Source: Limnohabitans sp. Bal53 (lineage in GTDB: Bacteria; Pseudomonadota; Gammaproteobacteria; Burkholderiales; Burkholderiaceae_C). Taken from it: DNA of 64,000 nucleotides. The stretch spans positions 62,001-126,000 of the forward strand of contig NZ_NESH01000002.1 in assembly GCF_003063355.1 (NCBI RefSeq). Reading direction: 5' to 3'. Both the position numbers and the translations under genes were made by a program. The notes under the pieces were generated by a model. The model did no database searches. It was given only the letters and a program-made list of their open reading frames with translations, and was not told the origin of the DNA. Shown piece after piece: positions 26,555 to 34,848 of the stretch (positions within the stretch are counted from its first letter, which is position 1; the number at the start of each line of letters is the position of its first letter).

Positions 26555-27835
26555 ATGACCATCGCGATTTTTCTGGGGGCCTTGATTTTGGCCATTGCCA
26601 TGGGCATCCCCGTGGCCTATTCGTTGCTGCTGTCGGGTGTTGCGTTGATGTGGCATCTGGACTTGTTTGACGCGCAGATCCTGGCGCAAAACGTGCTCGA
26701 AGGGGCCAACAGCTTCCCCTTGCTGGCGGTGCCATTTTTCATGCTGGCAGGCGAGATCATGAATGTGGGTGGCCTGTCTCGTCGCATTGTGAACTTGGCG
26801 CTGAGTCTGGTGGGCCATGTGCGCGGCGGTTTGGGGTTTGTCACGATTTTGGCGGCGGTGATGTTGGCCTCCTTGTCGGGTTCGGCCGTGGCCGACACGG
26901 CCGCATTGGCCGCTTTGCTCTTGCCCATGATGGTCAAGGCGGGGCACAACAAGGCGCGTGCGGGGGGGCTGATCGGCGCGGCCGGCATCATCGCGCCCAT
27001 CATTCCGCCTTCCATTCCATTTGTGATTTTTGGTGTGGCAGCCAATGTGTCAATTGGCAAGCTGTTCATGGCCGGCATCGTGCCCGGCATCTTGATGGGC
27101 GTGGCCATCGCGTTCACCTGGTGGCTGGTGGCCCGCAGCGAAGGCGCGACCACACCGCCCAAGGCCAGCACCGCAGACCAGTGGAAGGCCTTGCGCGAAT
27201 CCACCTGGGCCTTGGTCTTGCCGGTCATTGTGTTGGTGGGCTTGAAGATGGGCGTGTTCACCCCCACCGAGGCCGCGGTGGTGGCGGCTGTTTATGCCTT
27301 CTTTGTGGCCACAGTGGTGTACCGTGAACTCAAGTGGCACCAAATTTACGAGGTCATGGTGTCGGCTTCCAAAACCACCGCCGTGATCATGTTTTTGGTG
27401 GCGGCCGCATCGGTCAGCGCCTGGCTGATCACCGTGGCCCAGTTGCCTGCGCAGCTGATTGAATTGCTGCGCCCCTTCATGGACAACCCCACTTTGCTGC
27501 TGACCATCATCATGCTGCTGCTTTTGCTGATCGGCATGGCCATGGACTTGACGCCCACCATCCTGATTCTGGCCCCTGTGCTGATGCCGGTGGTCAAGGC
27601 CGCGGGCATCGACCCGGTTTACTTTGGCGTGCTGTTTGTGATGGTGGGTGCCATTGGTCTGATCACGCCGCCCGTGGGCACGGTGCTCAACGTGGTGGCG
27701 GGTGTGGGCAAGATGAAGATCGACGAAGTGGCCAAAGGTGTGCTGCCTTTCATGTTCGCGCAGATTCTGGTGGTGATTTTGCTGGTGCTGTTCCCGTCCA
27801 TCGTGATGGTGCCGCTCAAGTTCTTTTATTCCTGA
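26555..27835 (+). CDS. dctM: TRAP transporter large permease (DctM)
   Basis: A 426-residue polytopic membrane protein of the DctM/ion-transporter superfamily, which carries the Na+-driven uptake step. Typical stretches are FPLLAVPFFMLAGEIMN, ASLSGSAVADTAALAALLLP, AAGIIAPIIPPSIPFVI and GLITPPVGTVLNVV. It begins 10 bases after dctQ. An intrinsic terminator follows the stop, before dctP. The transported substrate is set by DctP; the neighbouring genes point to shikimate-type acids. Confidence 0.94.
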   Translation: MTIAIFLGALILAIAMGIPVAYSLLLSGVALMWHLDLFDAQILAQNVLEGANSFPLLAVPFFMLAGEIMNVGGLSRRIVNLALSLVGHVRGGLGFVTILAAVMLASLSGSAVADTAALAALLLPMMVKAGHNKARAGGLIGAAGIIAPIIPPSIPFVIFGVAANVSIGKLFMAGIVPGILMGVAIAFTWWLVARSEGATTPPKASTADQWKALRESTWALVLPVIVLVGLKMGVFTPTEAAVVAAVYAFFVATVVYRELKWHQIYEVMVSASKTTAVIMFLVAAASVSAWLITVAQLPAQLIELLRPFMDNPTLLLTIIMLLLLLIGMAMDLTPTILILAPVLMPVVKAAGIDPVYFGVLFVMVGAIGLITPPVGTVLNVVAGVGKMKIDEVAKGVLPFMFAQILVVILLVLFPSIVMVPLKFFYS

Positions 27836-27847
27836 TGTTTTTCAAGC

Positions 27848-27888
27848 GGTTTGGCGGTGAGTTGGGCACGCCCTCGCCAAACCTTTTT
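27848..27888 (+). terminator. Intrinsic terminator between dctM and dctP
   Basis: A nine-base-pair perfect stem (GGTTTGGCG and CGCCAAACC) with an 18-base loop is followed by TTTTT. It lies 13 bases after the dctM stop and about 40 bases before dctP. It would reduce read-through, so dctP probably has its own promoter or differs in abundance from the permease genes. Confidence 0.8.
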
Positions 27889-27926
27889 ATCCATGGCGTC
27901 CCGCTTTCCTTTTCGGAGACAAGTTC

Positions 27927-28922
27927 ATGAAACGAGTGTTCATCAAGACCGTGCTGGCCACGGCAGCTTTGGCCCTGACCGGTGTGGCCATGGCGCAAGA
28001 CAGGACCATCAAGTTCGCCAACCAGAACGCGGCCGGTCACCCCATCATCCAGGGCATGGAGAAGTTCAAGGAGATCGTCGAGAAGCAGTCCGGCGGCAAG
28101 CTCAAGGTCAATGTGTTCCCCGGTGGCGCTCTGGGCAGCGACCAGGCCAACGTGTCGGCCCTGCAAGGCGGCACCTTGGAGATGGCGTCGATGAACTCGG
28201 GCATCTTCGCCTCGCAGGTCAAGGACTTTGCGGTGTTTGACTTCCCCTTCCTGTTTGCCAGCGGCCCGGAAGCCGATACCGTGGTTGACGGTGCCTTTGG
28301 CAAAAAGATGCACGCCAAGCTGGAAGAAAAAGGCCTGGTGGGTCTGGGCTACTACGAGTTGGGCTTTCGCAACCTGACTAATGGCCGCCGCGCCATCAAC
28401 AAGGTCTCGGACATCGAAGGCCTGAAGCTGCGCGTGATCCCTAACCCGATCAACGTGGACTGGGTCAAGGCCCTGGGTGCCAACCCCACACCACTGCCAT
28501 TCCCAGAGCTGTACGCTGCGCTGGAGCAAAAGGCGGTGGACGGCCAGGAAAACCCCGTGGCCACGATCAATGGCGCCAAGTTGTACGAAGTGCAAAAGCA
28601 CCTGACCCTGACCGGTCACCAGTACAACCCCCAGTCGATCGTCATCAGCAAGAAGTTCTGGGACACCCTGTCGGCTGCTGACAAGAAAATCCTGAGCGAC
28701 GCCGCCGCCGAATCGTCCAAGTTCCAGCGTGCCCAGGCCCGTGCCCAGGAAGCCAGTTTGCTTGAGAACCTGAAAAAAGGCGGCATGCAAGTGACCACCT
28801 TGCCCGCAGCCGAAGTGGCCATCTTGCGCGACAAGATGAAGCCCGTGATTGCCAAGCACGGCGAGCCGATCGCGGCCACCGTGGCAGAGCTGCAAGCCGA
28901 GCTGGCCAAGCTGCGCAAGTAA
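27927..28922 (+). CDS. dctP: TRAP transporter substrate-binding protein (DctP family)
   Basis: A 331-residue periplasmic binding protein with a Sec signal peptide (MKRVFIKTVLATAALALTG, then VAMAQ; cleavage about residue 23). DctP signatures: AAGHPIIQGMEKFKEIVEK, GGALGSDQANVSALQGG, LGYYELGFRNLTNGRR (the carboxylate-binding arginine is in this stretch) and GQENPVATI. It captures an organic acid for DctQM. Its location directly before the shikimate dehydrogenase and dehydroshikimate dehydratase genes makes shikimate, quinate or dehydroshikimate the likely ligand. Confidence 0.93.
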   Translation: MKRVFIKTVLATAALALTGVAMAQDRTIKFANQNAAGHPIIQGMEKFKEIVEKQSGGKLKVNVFPGGALGSDQANVSALQGGTLEMASMNSGIFASQVKDFAVFDFPFLFASGPEADTVVDGAFGKKMHAKLEEKGLVGLGYYELGFRNLTNGRRAINKVSDIEGLKLRVIPNPINVDWVKALGANPTPLPFPELYAALEQKAVDGQENPVATINGAKLYEVQKHLTLTGHQYNPQSIVISKKFWDTLSAADKKILSDAAAESSKFQRAQARAQEASLLENLKKGGMQVTTLPAAEVAILRDKMKPVIAKHGEPIAATVAELQAELAKLRK

Positions 28923-28963
28923 GCCGCCGGACCACGGCACACGCCGTGACCCGGGCTTGAAAT

Positions 28964-28995
28964 GAGTCCGCTGCAGCCTGTTGCTGCAGCGACTC
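28964..28995. repeat. Stem-loop after dctP
   Basis: An imperfect inverted repeat (GAGTCCGCTGCAG pairing with CTGCAGCGACTC) lies about 40 bases after the dctP stop. No T-run follows immediately. It may protect the 3' end of the dctP message or attenuate read-through into the dehydrogenase gene. Confidence 0.5.
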
Positions 28996-29050
28996 ACTTC
29001 CCTGCCTACAGGGGAAATTCCTGATTTTTTTCAACTCGCATCCCTGAGCG

Positions 29051-29908
29051 ATGCGGGCCTCTTTCTATCAGCCCATGATCAACGGCCACACCGAACTCAT
29101 CGCGCACATCGGCTACCCCACGCACACCTTCAAGTCACCGATGATCTACAACCCGTACTTTGAAGCGTCGGGCATCAACGCGGTGGTGGTGCCCATGGCT
29201 TGCCAAAGCGCGCATTACCCGGCCTTCCTCCAGTCGGTGTTCACCTTGGACAACATCCGCGGTGCGCTGATCACCATGCCGCACAAGGTCAGCACTGTGG
29301 GCTTGCTCGACGAAGTCACTGCCACGGTGCGTGTGGCCGGCGCTTGCAACGCCGTCAAGCGCCTGGCCGATGGCCGTTTGGTGGGCGACATGTTTGACGG
29401 TGCCGGTTTTGTGCGTGGCGTGCAGCGCAAGGGTTTTGACCTCACGGGAAAACGCGTGCTGGTTGTCGGGACAGGTGGCGTGGGTTGCGCGATTGCAGCA
29501 TCGCTCGCGGGCGCGGGCATTGCGGCGATCAGCCTGTTCGATGTGAATGTCGACTGCTGCGAGGCACTGGCCCAGCGGCTCCAAGCCAACTACCCGCAAA
29601 TTGAGGTGCGCACCGGCTCCAACGATCCAGCGGGTCACGATTTGGTGGTCAACGCCACGCCCTTGGGCATGAACGAGGGCGACCCGCTGCCATTGGATGT
29701 GACGCGCCTGTCGCCCGACACCTTTGTGGGCGAGGTCGTGATGCGTGCCGAGACCACCGCGTTTTTGGCGGCAGCCCAAGCACGCGGCTGCCGCACGCAG
29801 GTGGGCACCGACATGCTTTACGAACAGATTCCGGCCTATCTGGAGTTTTTTGGTTTGCCCACCACCACCGCCGACGTGCTGCGCCGCTTGGCGCGGCTGA
29901 GTTACTGA
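29051..29908 (+). CDS. Shikimate dehydrogenase family protein, probably catabolic
   Basis: A second AroE-fold enzyme of 285 residues or slightly fewer, quite different from the one at 23484. Substrate site: LIAHIGYPTHTFKSPMIYNP; catalytic Lys in LITMPHKVST; catalytic Asp in DMFDGAGFVRG; NAD(P) loop GTGGVGCAIAASLAGAG. The residue after the second beta strand is Asp (LFDVNVD) rather than Arg, which suggests NAD+ and hence the oxidative direction. It would convert shikimate (or quinate) to the 3-dehydro compound. The ATG at 29051 is given; an ATG at 29075 (MINGHTELIAHIG) may be the true start. Upstream of the dehydratase genes. Confidence 0.85.
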   Translation: MRASFYQPMINGHTELIAHIGYPTHTFKSPMIYNPYFEASGINAVVVPMACQSAHYPAFLQSVFTLDNIRGALITMPHKVSTVGLLDEVTATVRVAGACNAVKRLADGRLVGDMFDGAGFVRGVQRKGFDLTGKRVLVVGTGGVGCAIAASLAGAGIAAISLFDVNVDCCEALAQRLQANYPQIEVRTGSNDPAGHDLVVNATPLGMNEGDPLPLDVTRLSPDTFVGEVVMRAETTAFLAAAQARGCRTQVGTDMLYEQIPAYLEFFGLPTTTADVLRRLARLSY

Positions 29909-29953
29909 ACCTGTTTGACCCACCACCACGGCCGATGAACTGAACCTCTTTTT

Positions 29954-29982
29954 GTAGGAGCCCACCGCCGTGGGCGGTGGGT
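29954..29982. repeat. GTAGGAGCCCACC-type hairpin repeat
   Basis: GTAGGAGC leads into a perfect nine-base-pair stem (CCCACCGCC and GGCGGTGGG) with a GTG loop. A degenerate copy occurs at 40299. It lies in the gap between the shikimate dehydrogenase and VOC genes. The GTAGGAGC head is shared with the GGTCTC family, which suggests related dispersed elements. Confidence 0.75.
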
Positions 29983-30047
29983 GTGGAACACACCCCAAAC
30001 ACCATCGTCCATGGGGCGCACCTGCAAATTGCAACTGGAGCGAAGAG

Positions 30048-30923
30048 ATGACCTTGAACAAAATTGACCGAGAAGCTGTGCCGGACATGCCCAACCGACT
30101 GGGCATCGCGGGCATTGAATTCATCGAATACGCCACCAGTCGCCCGCAGGCCCTGGGGCAGGTGCTGGAGAACATCGGCTTTCGCCCGGTGGCCCGACAC
30201 CGCTCGCGCGAGGTCACGCTTTACCGCCAGGGGAGCATGAACCTGGTGGTCAATGCCAGCCCGGACGACGCCCGTGTGAGTGCCACGGTCGATGGCCAGC
30301 CGGTCATCTCGGCCGTGGCGTTCAGGGTACAAGACGCTCTGAAGGCCCACACCCGCTGCCTGGACTTGGGTGCTTGGAGTGTGGGCAGCCACGCCCAAGC
30401 GATGGAGCTGCACATTCCCGCCATCCATGGCCCGGGCGGCAGCCGCTTTTACTTTGTCGACCGCTGGCAAGAGTTTTCTATTTACGACATCGATTTCAAG
30501 CCCATCCCGACGGTGGATCCGAACCCGCCTGCGTTGGCGGACATGCGCTACTTTGGCGTGGTGCAGTACATCGGCGCGGCCCGCAGCGCGGAGTGGCAAA
30601 CCTACTACGAACACATGTTCGACTTCAGTGCAATCCCTGACGAAGAGCGCTTTGGCATCCTGCCCAAAGGCAAGCTGATGAAAAGCCCTTGTGGCAGCTT
30701 CTTGTGGCAACTGGTCGAGCCCGAGCCCTGGATGGACGGCGACGACAGCCCCGAGTGTTTGCAGCGCATCGGTTTTGGTGTGGCGGACGTGGGCCAAGCC
30801 GTGGCCGCGCTCAAGGCCCGTGGTGTGGAGTTTGTCGAGTCCGCCCGTTTGCACCCCGAAGACCGTGGCGCACTGACCCGCGCCACGCTGGGCTCGGTCG
30901 CTTTTGAACTCGTTCACCAATGA
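30048..30923 (+). CDS. VOC-superfamily protein related to 4-hydroxyphenylpyruvate dioxygenase / QuiC1 C-terminal domain
   Basis: A 291-residue two-module VOC protein resembling HPPD and the C-terminal half of fused bacterial 3-dehydroshikimate dehydratase QuiC1 (GIAGIEFIEYATSRPQALGQ, then HRSREVTLYRQGSMNLVVNA). By eye alignment two of the three HPPD iron ligands are lost: the first His position is Gln173 and the second is Arg240, while the last Glu (E287, AFELVHQ) remains. Dioxygenase activity is therefore unlikely. The start ATG (30048) has a GGAGCGAAGAG ribosome-binding site. The stop overlaps the next gene as ATGA, and the partner is the dehydratase half, so a complex or regulatory role is plausible. 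Confidence 0.75.
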   Translation: MTLNKIDREAVPDMPNRLGIAGIEFIEYATSRPQALGQVLENIGFRPVARHRSREVTLYRQGSMNLVVNASPDDARVSATVDGQPVISAVAFRVQDALKAHTRCLDLGAWSVGSHAQAMELHIPAIHGPGGSRFYFVDRWQEFSIYDIDFKPIPTVDPNPPALADMRYFGVVQYIGAARSAEWQTYYEHMFDFSAIPDEERFGILPKGKLMKSPCGSFLWQLVEPEPWMDGDDSPECLQRIGFGVADVGQAVAALKARGVEFVESARLHPEDRGALTRATLGSVAFELVHQ

Positions 30924-31810
30924 GGCCGCACATGAACTTGCTCGATGGTTATGGCATGGACACCATCACCATGGCCGGGACCCTCGAGGCCAAACTGGCC
31001 GCCATGAAGGGCGCTGGCTTTTCTCAGGTGATGCTCATGGCCCGCGATCTGGTCACGCACCCCGGGGGCGTGCAGGCCGCGGTGGCGGCGGTGGCCGCCA
31101 GCGGCATGCGGCCCACCGGTTTTCAGGTGCTGCGCGACTTCGAGGGTCTCTCGGGACACTTGCACAGTTACAAGCTCGACATCGCCAAGTCCATGCTCGA
31201 GATGTGTGCGGCGACTGGCAGCCAGGTTTTGCTGGTGTGCTCGTCTACCTCGCGCCACGCGACGCAAGACCTGGATCTCATTGCCGCCGATCTGAAAAAA
31301 CTGGCCATGCTGGCGGTGCCTCTGGGCATCAAGATCGCTTATGAAGCGCTTTCTTGGGGCCGCACTGTCCATGAATTCACCACCAGTTGGGACGTGGTCT
31401 GCCGCGCCGATTGCCCCAATCTGGGCATCGGCATCGACTCGTTTCACATCTTTGCCGCCAAGACTGATCTTGACGCCATTGAAGAGCTGGACCCGTCCAA
31501 GATTTTTCTGGTGCAGCTGTCGGACTTCATGTGGCAGGAAACGCCCACCTTTGAAGAGCGCATGACCACCGCCCGCACTTTCCGTGTGTTCCCAGGCGAG
31601 GGTGTCCACAGCGAGCAACTGGCCGATCTCGTGCTGCGTCTGGACCGCCTGGGCTACCGGGGCGACTACAGCTTCGAGGTCTTCAACGACGACTACCAAC
31701 AACTGCCGCTGGAGACCGTGGCCGAACGTGCCCGCAAGAGTGCCACCTGGCTGCACCAAGATGTGCTGCACAAAGCCGCGCCGCTGCCCGATTGGGTGCG
31801 CGGAGCTTGA
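30920..31810 (+). CDS. quiC: 3-dehydroshikimate dehydratase, TIM-barrel (QuiC1 N-terminal type)
   Basis: A 296-residue sugar-phosphate isomerase/epimerase-fold protein. The four metal ligands expected in QuiC1-type dehydratases can be matched: E142 (AYEALSWG), D173 (GIDSFHIF), Q199 (VQLSDF) and E253 (SFEVFN). It would dehydrate 3-dehydroshikimate to protocatechuate, the substrate of pmdAB about 11 kb away. In Pseudomonas-type QuiC1 this domain is followed by an HPPD-like domain in one chain. Here the two are separate genes in the opposite order, joined by an ATGA overlap. It ends 3 bases from the convergent PAP2 gene. Confidence 0.8.
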   Translation: MRPHMNLLDGYGMDTITMAGTLEAKLAAMKGAGFSQVMLMARDLVTHPGGVQAAVAAVAASGMRPTGFQVLRDFEGLSGHLHSYKLDIAKSMLEMCAATGSQVLLVCSSTSRHATQDLDLIAADLKKLAMLAVPLGIKIAYEALSWGRTVHEFTTSWDVVCRADCPNLGIGIDSFHIFAAKTDLDAIEELDPSKIFLVQLSDFMWQETPTFEERMTTARTFRVFPGEGVHSEQLADLVLRLDRLGYRGDYSFEVFNDDYQQLPLETVAERARKSATWLHQDVLHKAAPLPDWVRGA

Positions 31811-31813
31811 GAT

Positions 31814-32560
31814 TCAGGATGGGCGCGTTGACCAGGACCGATAGCTTGCAAATAAGAGGTGATTGACCCAAGCCACTGCCGCACACACCAAAGCTGTCCA
31901 TGCCGTGTGACTGGGGAAGTGGGCGCCACGCAGGGTTTGGATGGCGCCCAGAACCAGGCCCATCAGCAAGATGATTGCCAAGAGTTTTTGTCCCGTGCGT
32001 CGCTCATGGGGCTGGGTGGAGGCCAACCACGGCAGGCTCAGGGCCAGGAATGCAAAAGCGCTGGAGGCGTGGCCGCCTGGAAAGCAATGGCCACTGCCGC
32101 CATCGGAGACACCCCAATTCCAATGCGAAACATAAGTGGCGATGCCGCCAAAAGCTTGCAGCTCCCAAGGGCAGCTGGTCAGGCTCACACGTTTGACGGC
32201 GGTGACCACCATCAAGCTCAGGGTGATGCCCACGACTATTTCGATCCTCTGTAGACGCGGCATCTGGCGCCAGAACCCCATGGGGCGGAACGCCATCCAC
32301 ACCAGGCCCAGATAAATGACCACAGCCAGGCGCTTGGCACCGTCGTGCCCAACCGTGCTGAGCCACCAGTGGTCGCGCAGCGCAAAGCCCTTCGCATCGC
32401 CCAGCCAGGCCATGACGCGGATGTCTGCCCCTGAGGCATCCCAGGCCAGGGTCAAGCCCAAACAGACGATCCAAAGCCCAAGGCCTGGCCATACAGCCCC
32501 CAAACGGTTGTGCGCCCTCTGGTGGGGTTTTGACGTGCAGTCCATCTTGTCTTCATGCAT
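31814..32560 (-). CDS. PAP2-family membrane phosphatase
   Basis: A 248-residue inner-membrane protein with about six helices. All three PAP2 signature motifs are present: KRVSLTSCPWE (K-x6-RP-like region), PGGHASS (PSGH-like, catalytic His) and the C-terminal RGAHFPSHTAW (SR-x5-H-x3-D-like). Such enzymes act at the periplasmic face on lipid phosphates, for example undecaprenyl pyrophosphate, phosphatidate or lipid A (LpxE/LpxT-like). It is divergent from a PmrAB/QseBC-like two-component system and close to eptA and dgkA, so a lipid A or undecaprenyl phosphate role is likely. Confidence 0.82.
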   Translation of the reverse strand: MHEDKMDCTSKPHQRAHNRLGAVWPGLGLWIVCLGLTLAWDASGADIRVMAWLGDAKGFALRDHWWLSTVGHDGAKRLAVVIYLGLVWMAFRPMGFWRQMPRLQRIEIVVGITLSLMVVTAVKRVSLTSCPWELQAFGGIATYVSHWNWGVSDGGSGHCFPGGHASSAFAFLALSLPWLASTQPHERRTGQKLLAIILLMGLVLGAIQTLRGAHFPSHTAWTALVCAAVAWVNHLLFASYRSWSTRPS

Positions 32561-32689
32561 GTTGGTGATTGGACAGCCATTGCCTTAAGGCTGACTTAAT
32601 TTCGCTTTGCCAAGATGCTCAACATGCACACCACTCCTGACACAATCAGGCCTCATCAGCAGATCAGGCACACCTCCGGAAATGAAGCC

Positions 32690-33367
32690 ATGCGGGTATT
32701 GATTGTGGAAGACGACGTGGACATTGCCACGGGCTTGGCCGCGACCCTGAGGGGCAGCGGTTATGCGGTGGACGTGACGACCACGCTGGCACTGGCCTCG
32801 GCGGCCCTGCGCGTGGAGCCTTTTGATCTGGTCCTGCTGGACCTGAGCTTGCCCGATGGCGATGGCCTGGACTGGCTGCGCCAGGTGCGCAGCTCGGGCA
32901 GTGTCAAGCCGGTGCTGATCATGACCGCACGCGATGCCTTGCCCGACCGGGTGGCCGGGCTGGACGAGGGGGCCGACGACTACGTGGTCAAGCCCTTCGA
33001 GCCCGAAGAGCTGCTGGCCCGCATGCGCGTGGCCTTGCGCCGCAGCGAAGGTCGAGCTTCTCCCCTCCTGCGCCATGGCGACTTGGTGGTGGATCCGGCG
33101 GCTCACACGGTGGTGCGAAACGGCGAGACCGTGGCGCTGCGTGCCAAGGAATTTGCCTTGCTGCTGGCCCTGCTGCGTGGCAGCGGCCAGGTGCTGTCGC
33201 GCCAGCGGCTGGAGCAAGCACTTTATGGCTTTGACGAAGTGCTGGACAGCAACGCCCTTGAAGTACACATGCACCACCTGCGCCGCAAACTGGGCGATGG
33301 CTTGGTCAAGACGGTGCGCGGCGTGGGCTACTTTGTGCCAGTGCCAGAACCCCAAGGGCCGGCTTGA
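32690..33367 (+). CDS. OmpR-family response regulator (PmrA/QseB type)
   Basis: A 225-residue regulator. The receiver domain has the acidic pocket E7-D8-D9, phospho-acceptor D51 (LLDLSLPDGDG) and Lys in VVKPFEPEEL. A winged-helix DNA-binding domain follows, with ALRAKEFALLLALL, SNALEVHMHHLRRKLGDG and VRGVGYFV. The ATG at 32690 starts MRVLIVEDDVD, the usual N-terminus; further upstream ATG/TTG codons add an unrelated tail. The stop overlaps the kinase start, and eptA follows, so it is a good candidate regulator of lipid A modification. Confidence 0.92.
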   Translation: MRVLIVEDDVDIATGLAATLRGSGYAVDVTTTLALASAALRVEPFDLVLLDLSLPDGDGLDWLRQVRSSGSVKPVLIMTARDALPDRVAGLDEGADDYVVKPFEPEELLARMRVALRRSEGRASPLLRHGDLVVDPAAHTVVRNGETVALRAKEFALLLALLRGSGQVLSRQRLEQALYGFDEVLDSNALEVHMHHLRRKLGDGLVKTVRGVGYFVPVPEPQGPA

Positions 33368-34791
33368 TGGCGCAAATGACGACCCCTCAAGCCCATCTTG
33401 GTAAGGCCCAAGACCGCTCTTTGTGGCGTTACCTGTGGGCCTGGGCCCTGGGGGCTGTGGTGGCACTGTGGATGTTGTTGGCCGGCTTGGCCTATTCCAC
33501 GGGCTACCACGAGGCCGAAGAAATCAGCGACGGCCTGCTGGTGTCGGCCGCACAAATGTTGCTCAGCCAGCCTTTGGGAGCGCCCGGGCCGGTGCTCGGT
33601 GCGTCAAAGCCCCCAGCTGCCCATCAGGCTCAGATGCCCGCTGCCCTCAGCCAACACCCACCGAACGCCTACGTGCCTGAATTTCATGTGGTGATTTGGC
33701 AAGATGATCAATTGGTCTGGGACTCGCATGGCGTGCACGCCCAATTGCCAACCCGCTTGGCACTGGGCCACCAAACAATGGGCCTGACGCTGCAGGGCGT
33801 CTCGCAAGATTGGCGGGTGTATGTGGCCGAATCGACCGAGGCCTCAGCAGTTCGCCGCGTGGCGGTATTCATGGACCCGGCTCGGCGGGAGGCGCTGGCC
33901 GCCGACATTTCCGAACACATTTTGCTGCCCGCGCTGGTGTTTTTGCCACTGGTGGCGTTGATGCTGGCCTCTGCCATACGGCGCGGCCTGCTGCCGCTGC
34001 AGCGCTTGTCGGGCAAGATCGCGGCGCTCGATGTCGATGCGGGCCAAACCCTGGTGCCGCAGCAGCCTTATCGGGAACTGGGCGTGACGGTGCAGTCCAT
34101 CAATGCCTTGGTGCTGCGCCTGCAGGCCCAGATCGTGCGTGAGCGGCGCTTTGCCGCCGACGTGGCCCACGAACTGCGTACCCCCCTGACGGCCTTGGTG
34201 CTGCAGGCCCGGCGTGCACGCAAGGGAAGTGGAGGTGCCGAACAAGTCCAAGCTTTGCAGGCGGTAGAGCAGGGCGCTTTGCGTGCCGGGCGTATCCTGT
34301 CGCAGCTGCTGGACTTGGCGCGGGCCCAAAGCCTGACGGGTGATGTGTCCGAGCAGGTGGACCTGTGCGCTTTGGCCCTGCGTGTGGTGTCTGAGCATGC
34401 GGCGCTGGCCCATGAGCTGGGTCAGGACATTGCGCTCGAAGCGCCACAGCAGCCTCTTGTGCTGCCCGGACAGTCCACTTTGCTAGAGCTGGCCTTGCGC
34501 AACCTGGTGGACAACGCCTTGCGCCACAACCCGGCAGGCACCTACGTGGAGGTGCGCGTAGCCCGCGATGCGGCAGGGCAGGTAGCTCTGTCGGTTAGCG
34601 ACGATGGCGGCGACTTGGGGGATGCCCCCACATCTGGCCCCAACACGGGCCTGGGCATTGGCCTGACTTTGGTCGAGCGCATTGCCCAAAGTCAGGGGGC
34701 GCAGTTGGTGCGCGATGGCGGCGCTGCACCTTTTGGCAAGCGTTTTGCGTTGGTTTGGCCTGCGATGGTAGGGCTTTCGGGCAAGGCTTAA
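33367..34791 (+). CDS. Sensor histidine kinase (PmrB/QseC type)
   Basis: A 474-residue membrane kinase with a transmembrane segment near residues 20-42 and a second near 185-205. These enclose a periplasmic sensor region of about 140 residues (FHVVIWQDDQLVWDSHG). The cytosolic part has the H-box FAADVAHELRTPLTAL, an N-box (NLVDNALRHNPAG), and the G-boxes (SDDGGDLGD and GLGIGLTLVERIA). The ATG at 33367 overlaps the response regulator stop. The QseC/PmrB class often senses cations, pH or host signals and controls eptA-like genes, as the neighbourhood suggests. Confidence 0.92.
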   Translation: MAQMTTPQAHLGKAQDRSLWRYLWAWALGAVVALWMLLAGLAYSTGYHEAEEISDGLLVSAAQMLLSQPLGAPGPVLGASKPPAAHQAQMPAALSQHPPNAYVPEFHVVIWQDDQLVWDSHGVHAQLPTRLALGHQTMGLTLQGVSQDWRVYVAESTEASAVRRVAVFMDPARREALAADISEHILLPALVFLPLVALMLASAIRRGLLPLQRLSGKIAALDVDAGQTLVPQQPYRELGVTVQSINALVLRLQAQIVRERRFAADVAHELRTPLTALVLQARRARKGSGGAEQVQALQAVEQGALRAGRILSQLLDLARAQSLTGDVSEQVDLCALALRVVSEHAALAHELGQDIALEAPQQPLVLPGQSTLLELALRNLVDNALRHNPAGTYVEVRVARDAAGQVALSVSDDGGDLGDAPTSGPNTGLGIGLTLVERIAQSQGAQLVRDGGAAPFGKRFALVWPAMVGLSGKA

Positions 34792-34848
34792 TGTTGCGAT
34801 AAGCGTGGATTTTTACAATGCGCTTTGTTCTTTTGTCTTTTGCTGCCC

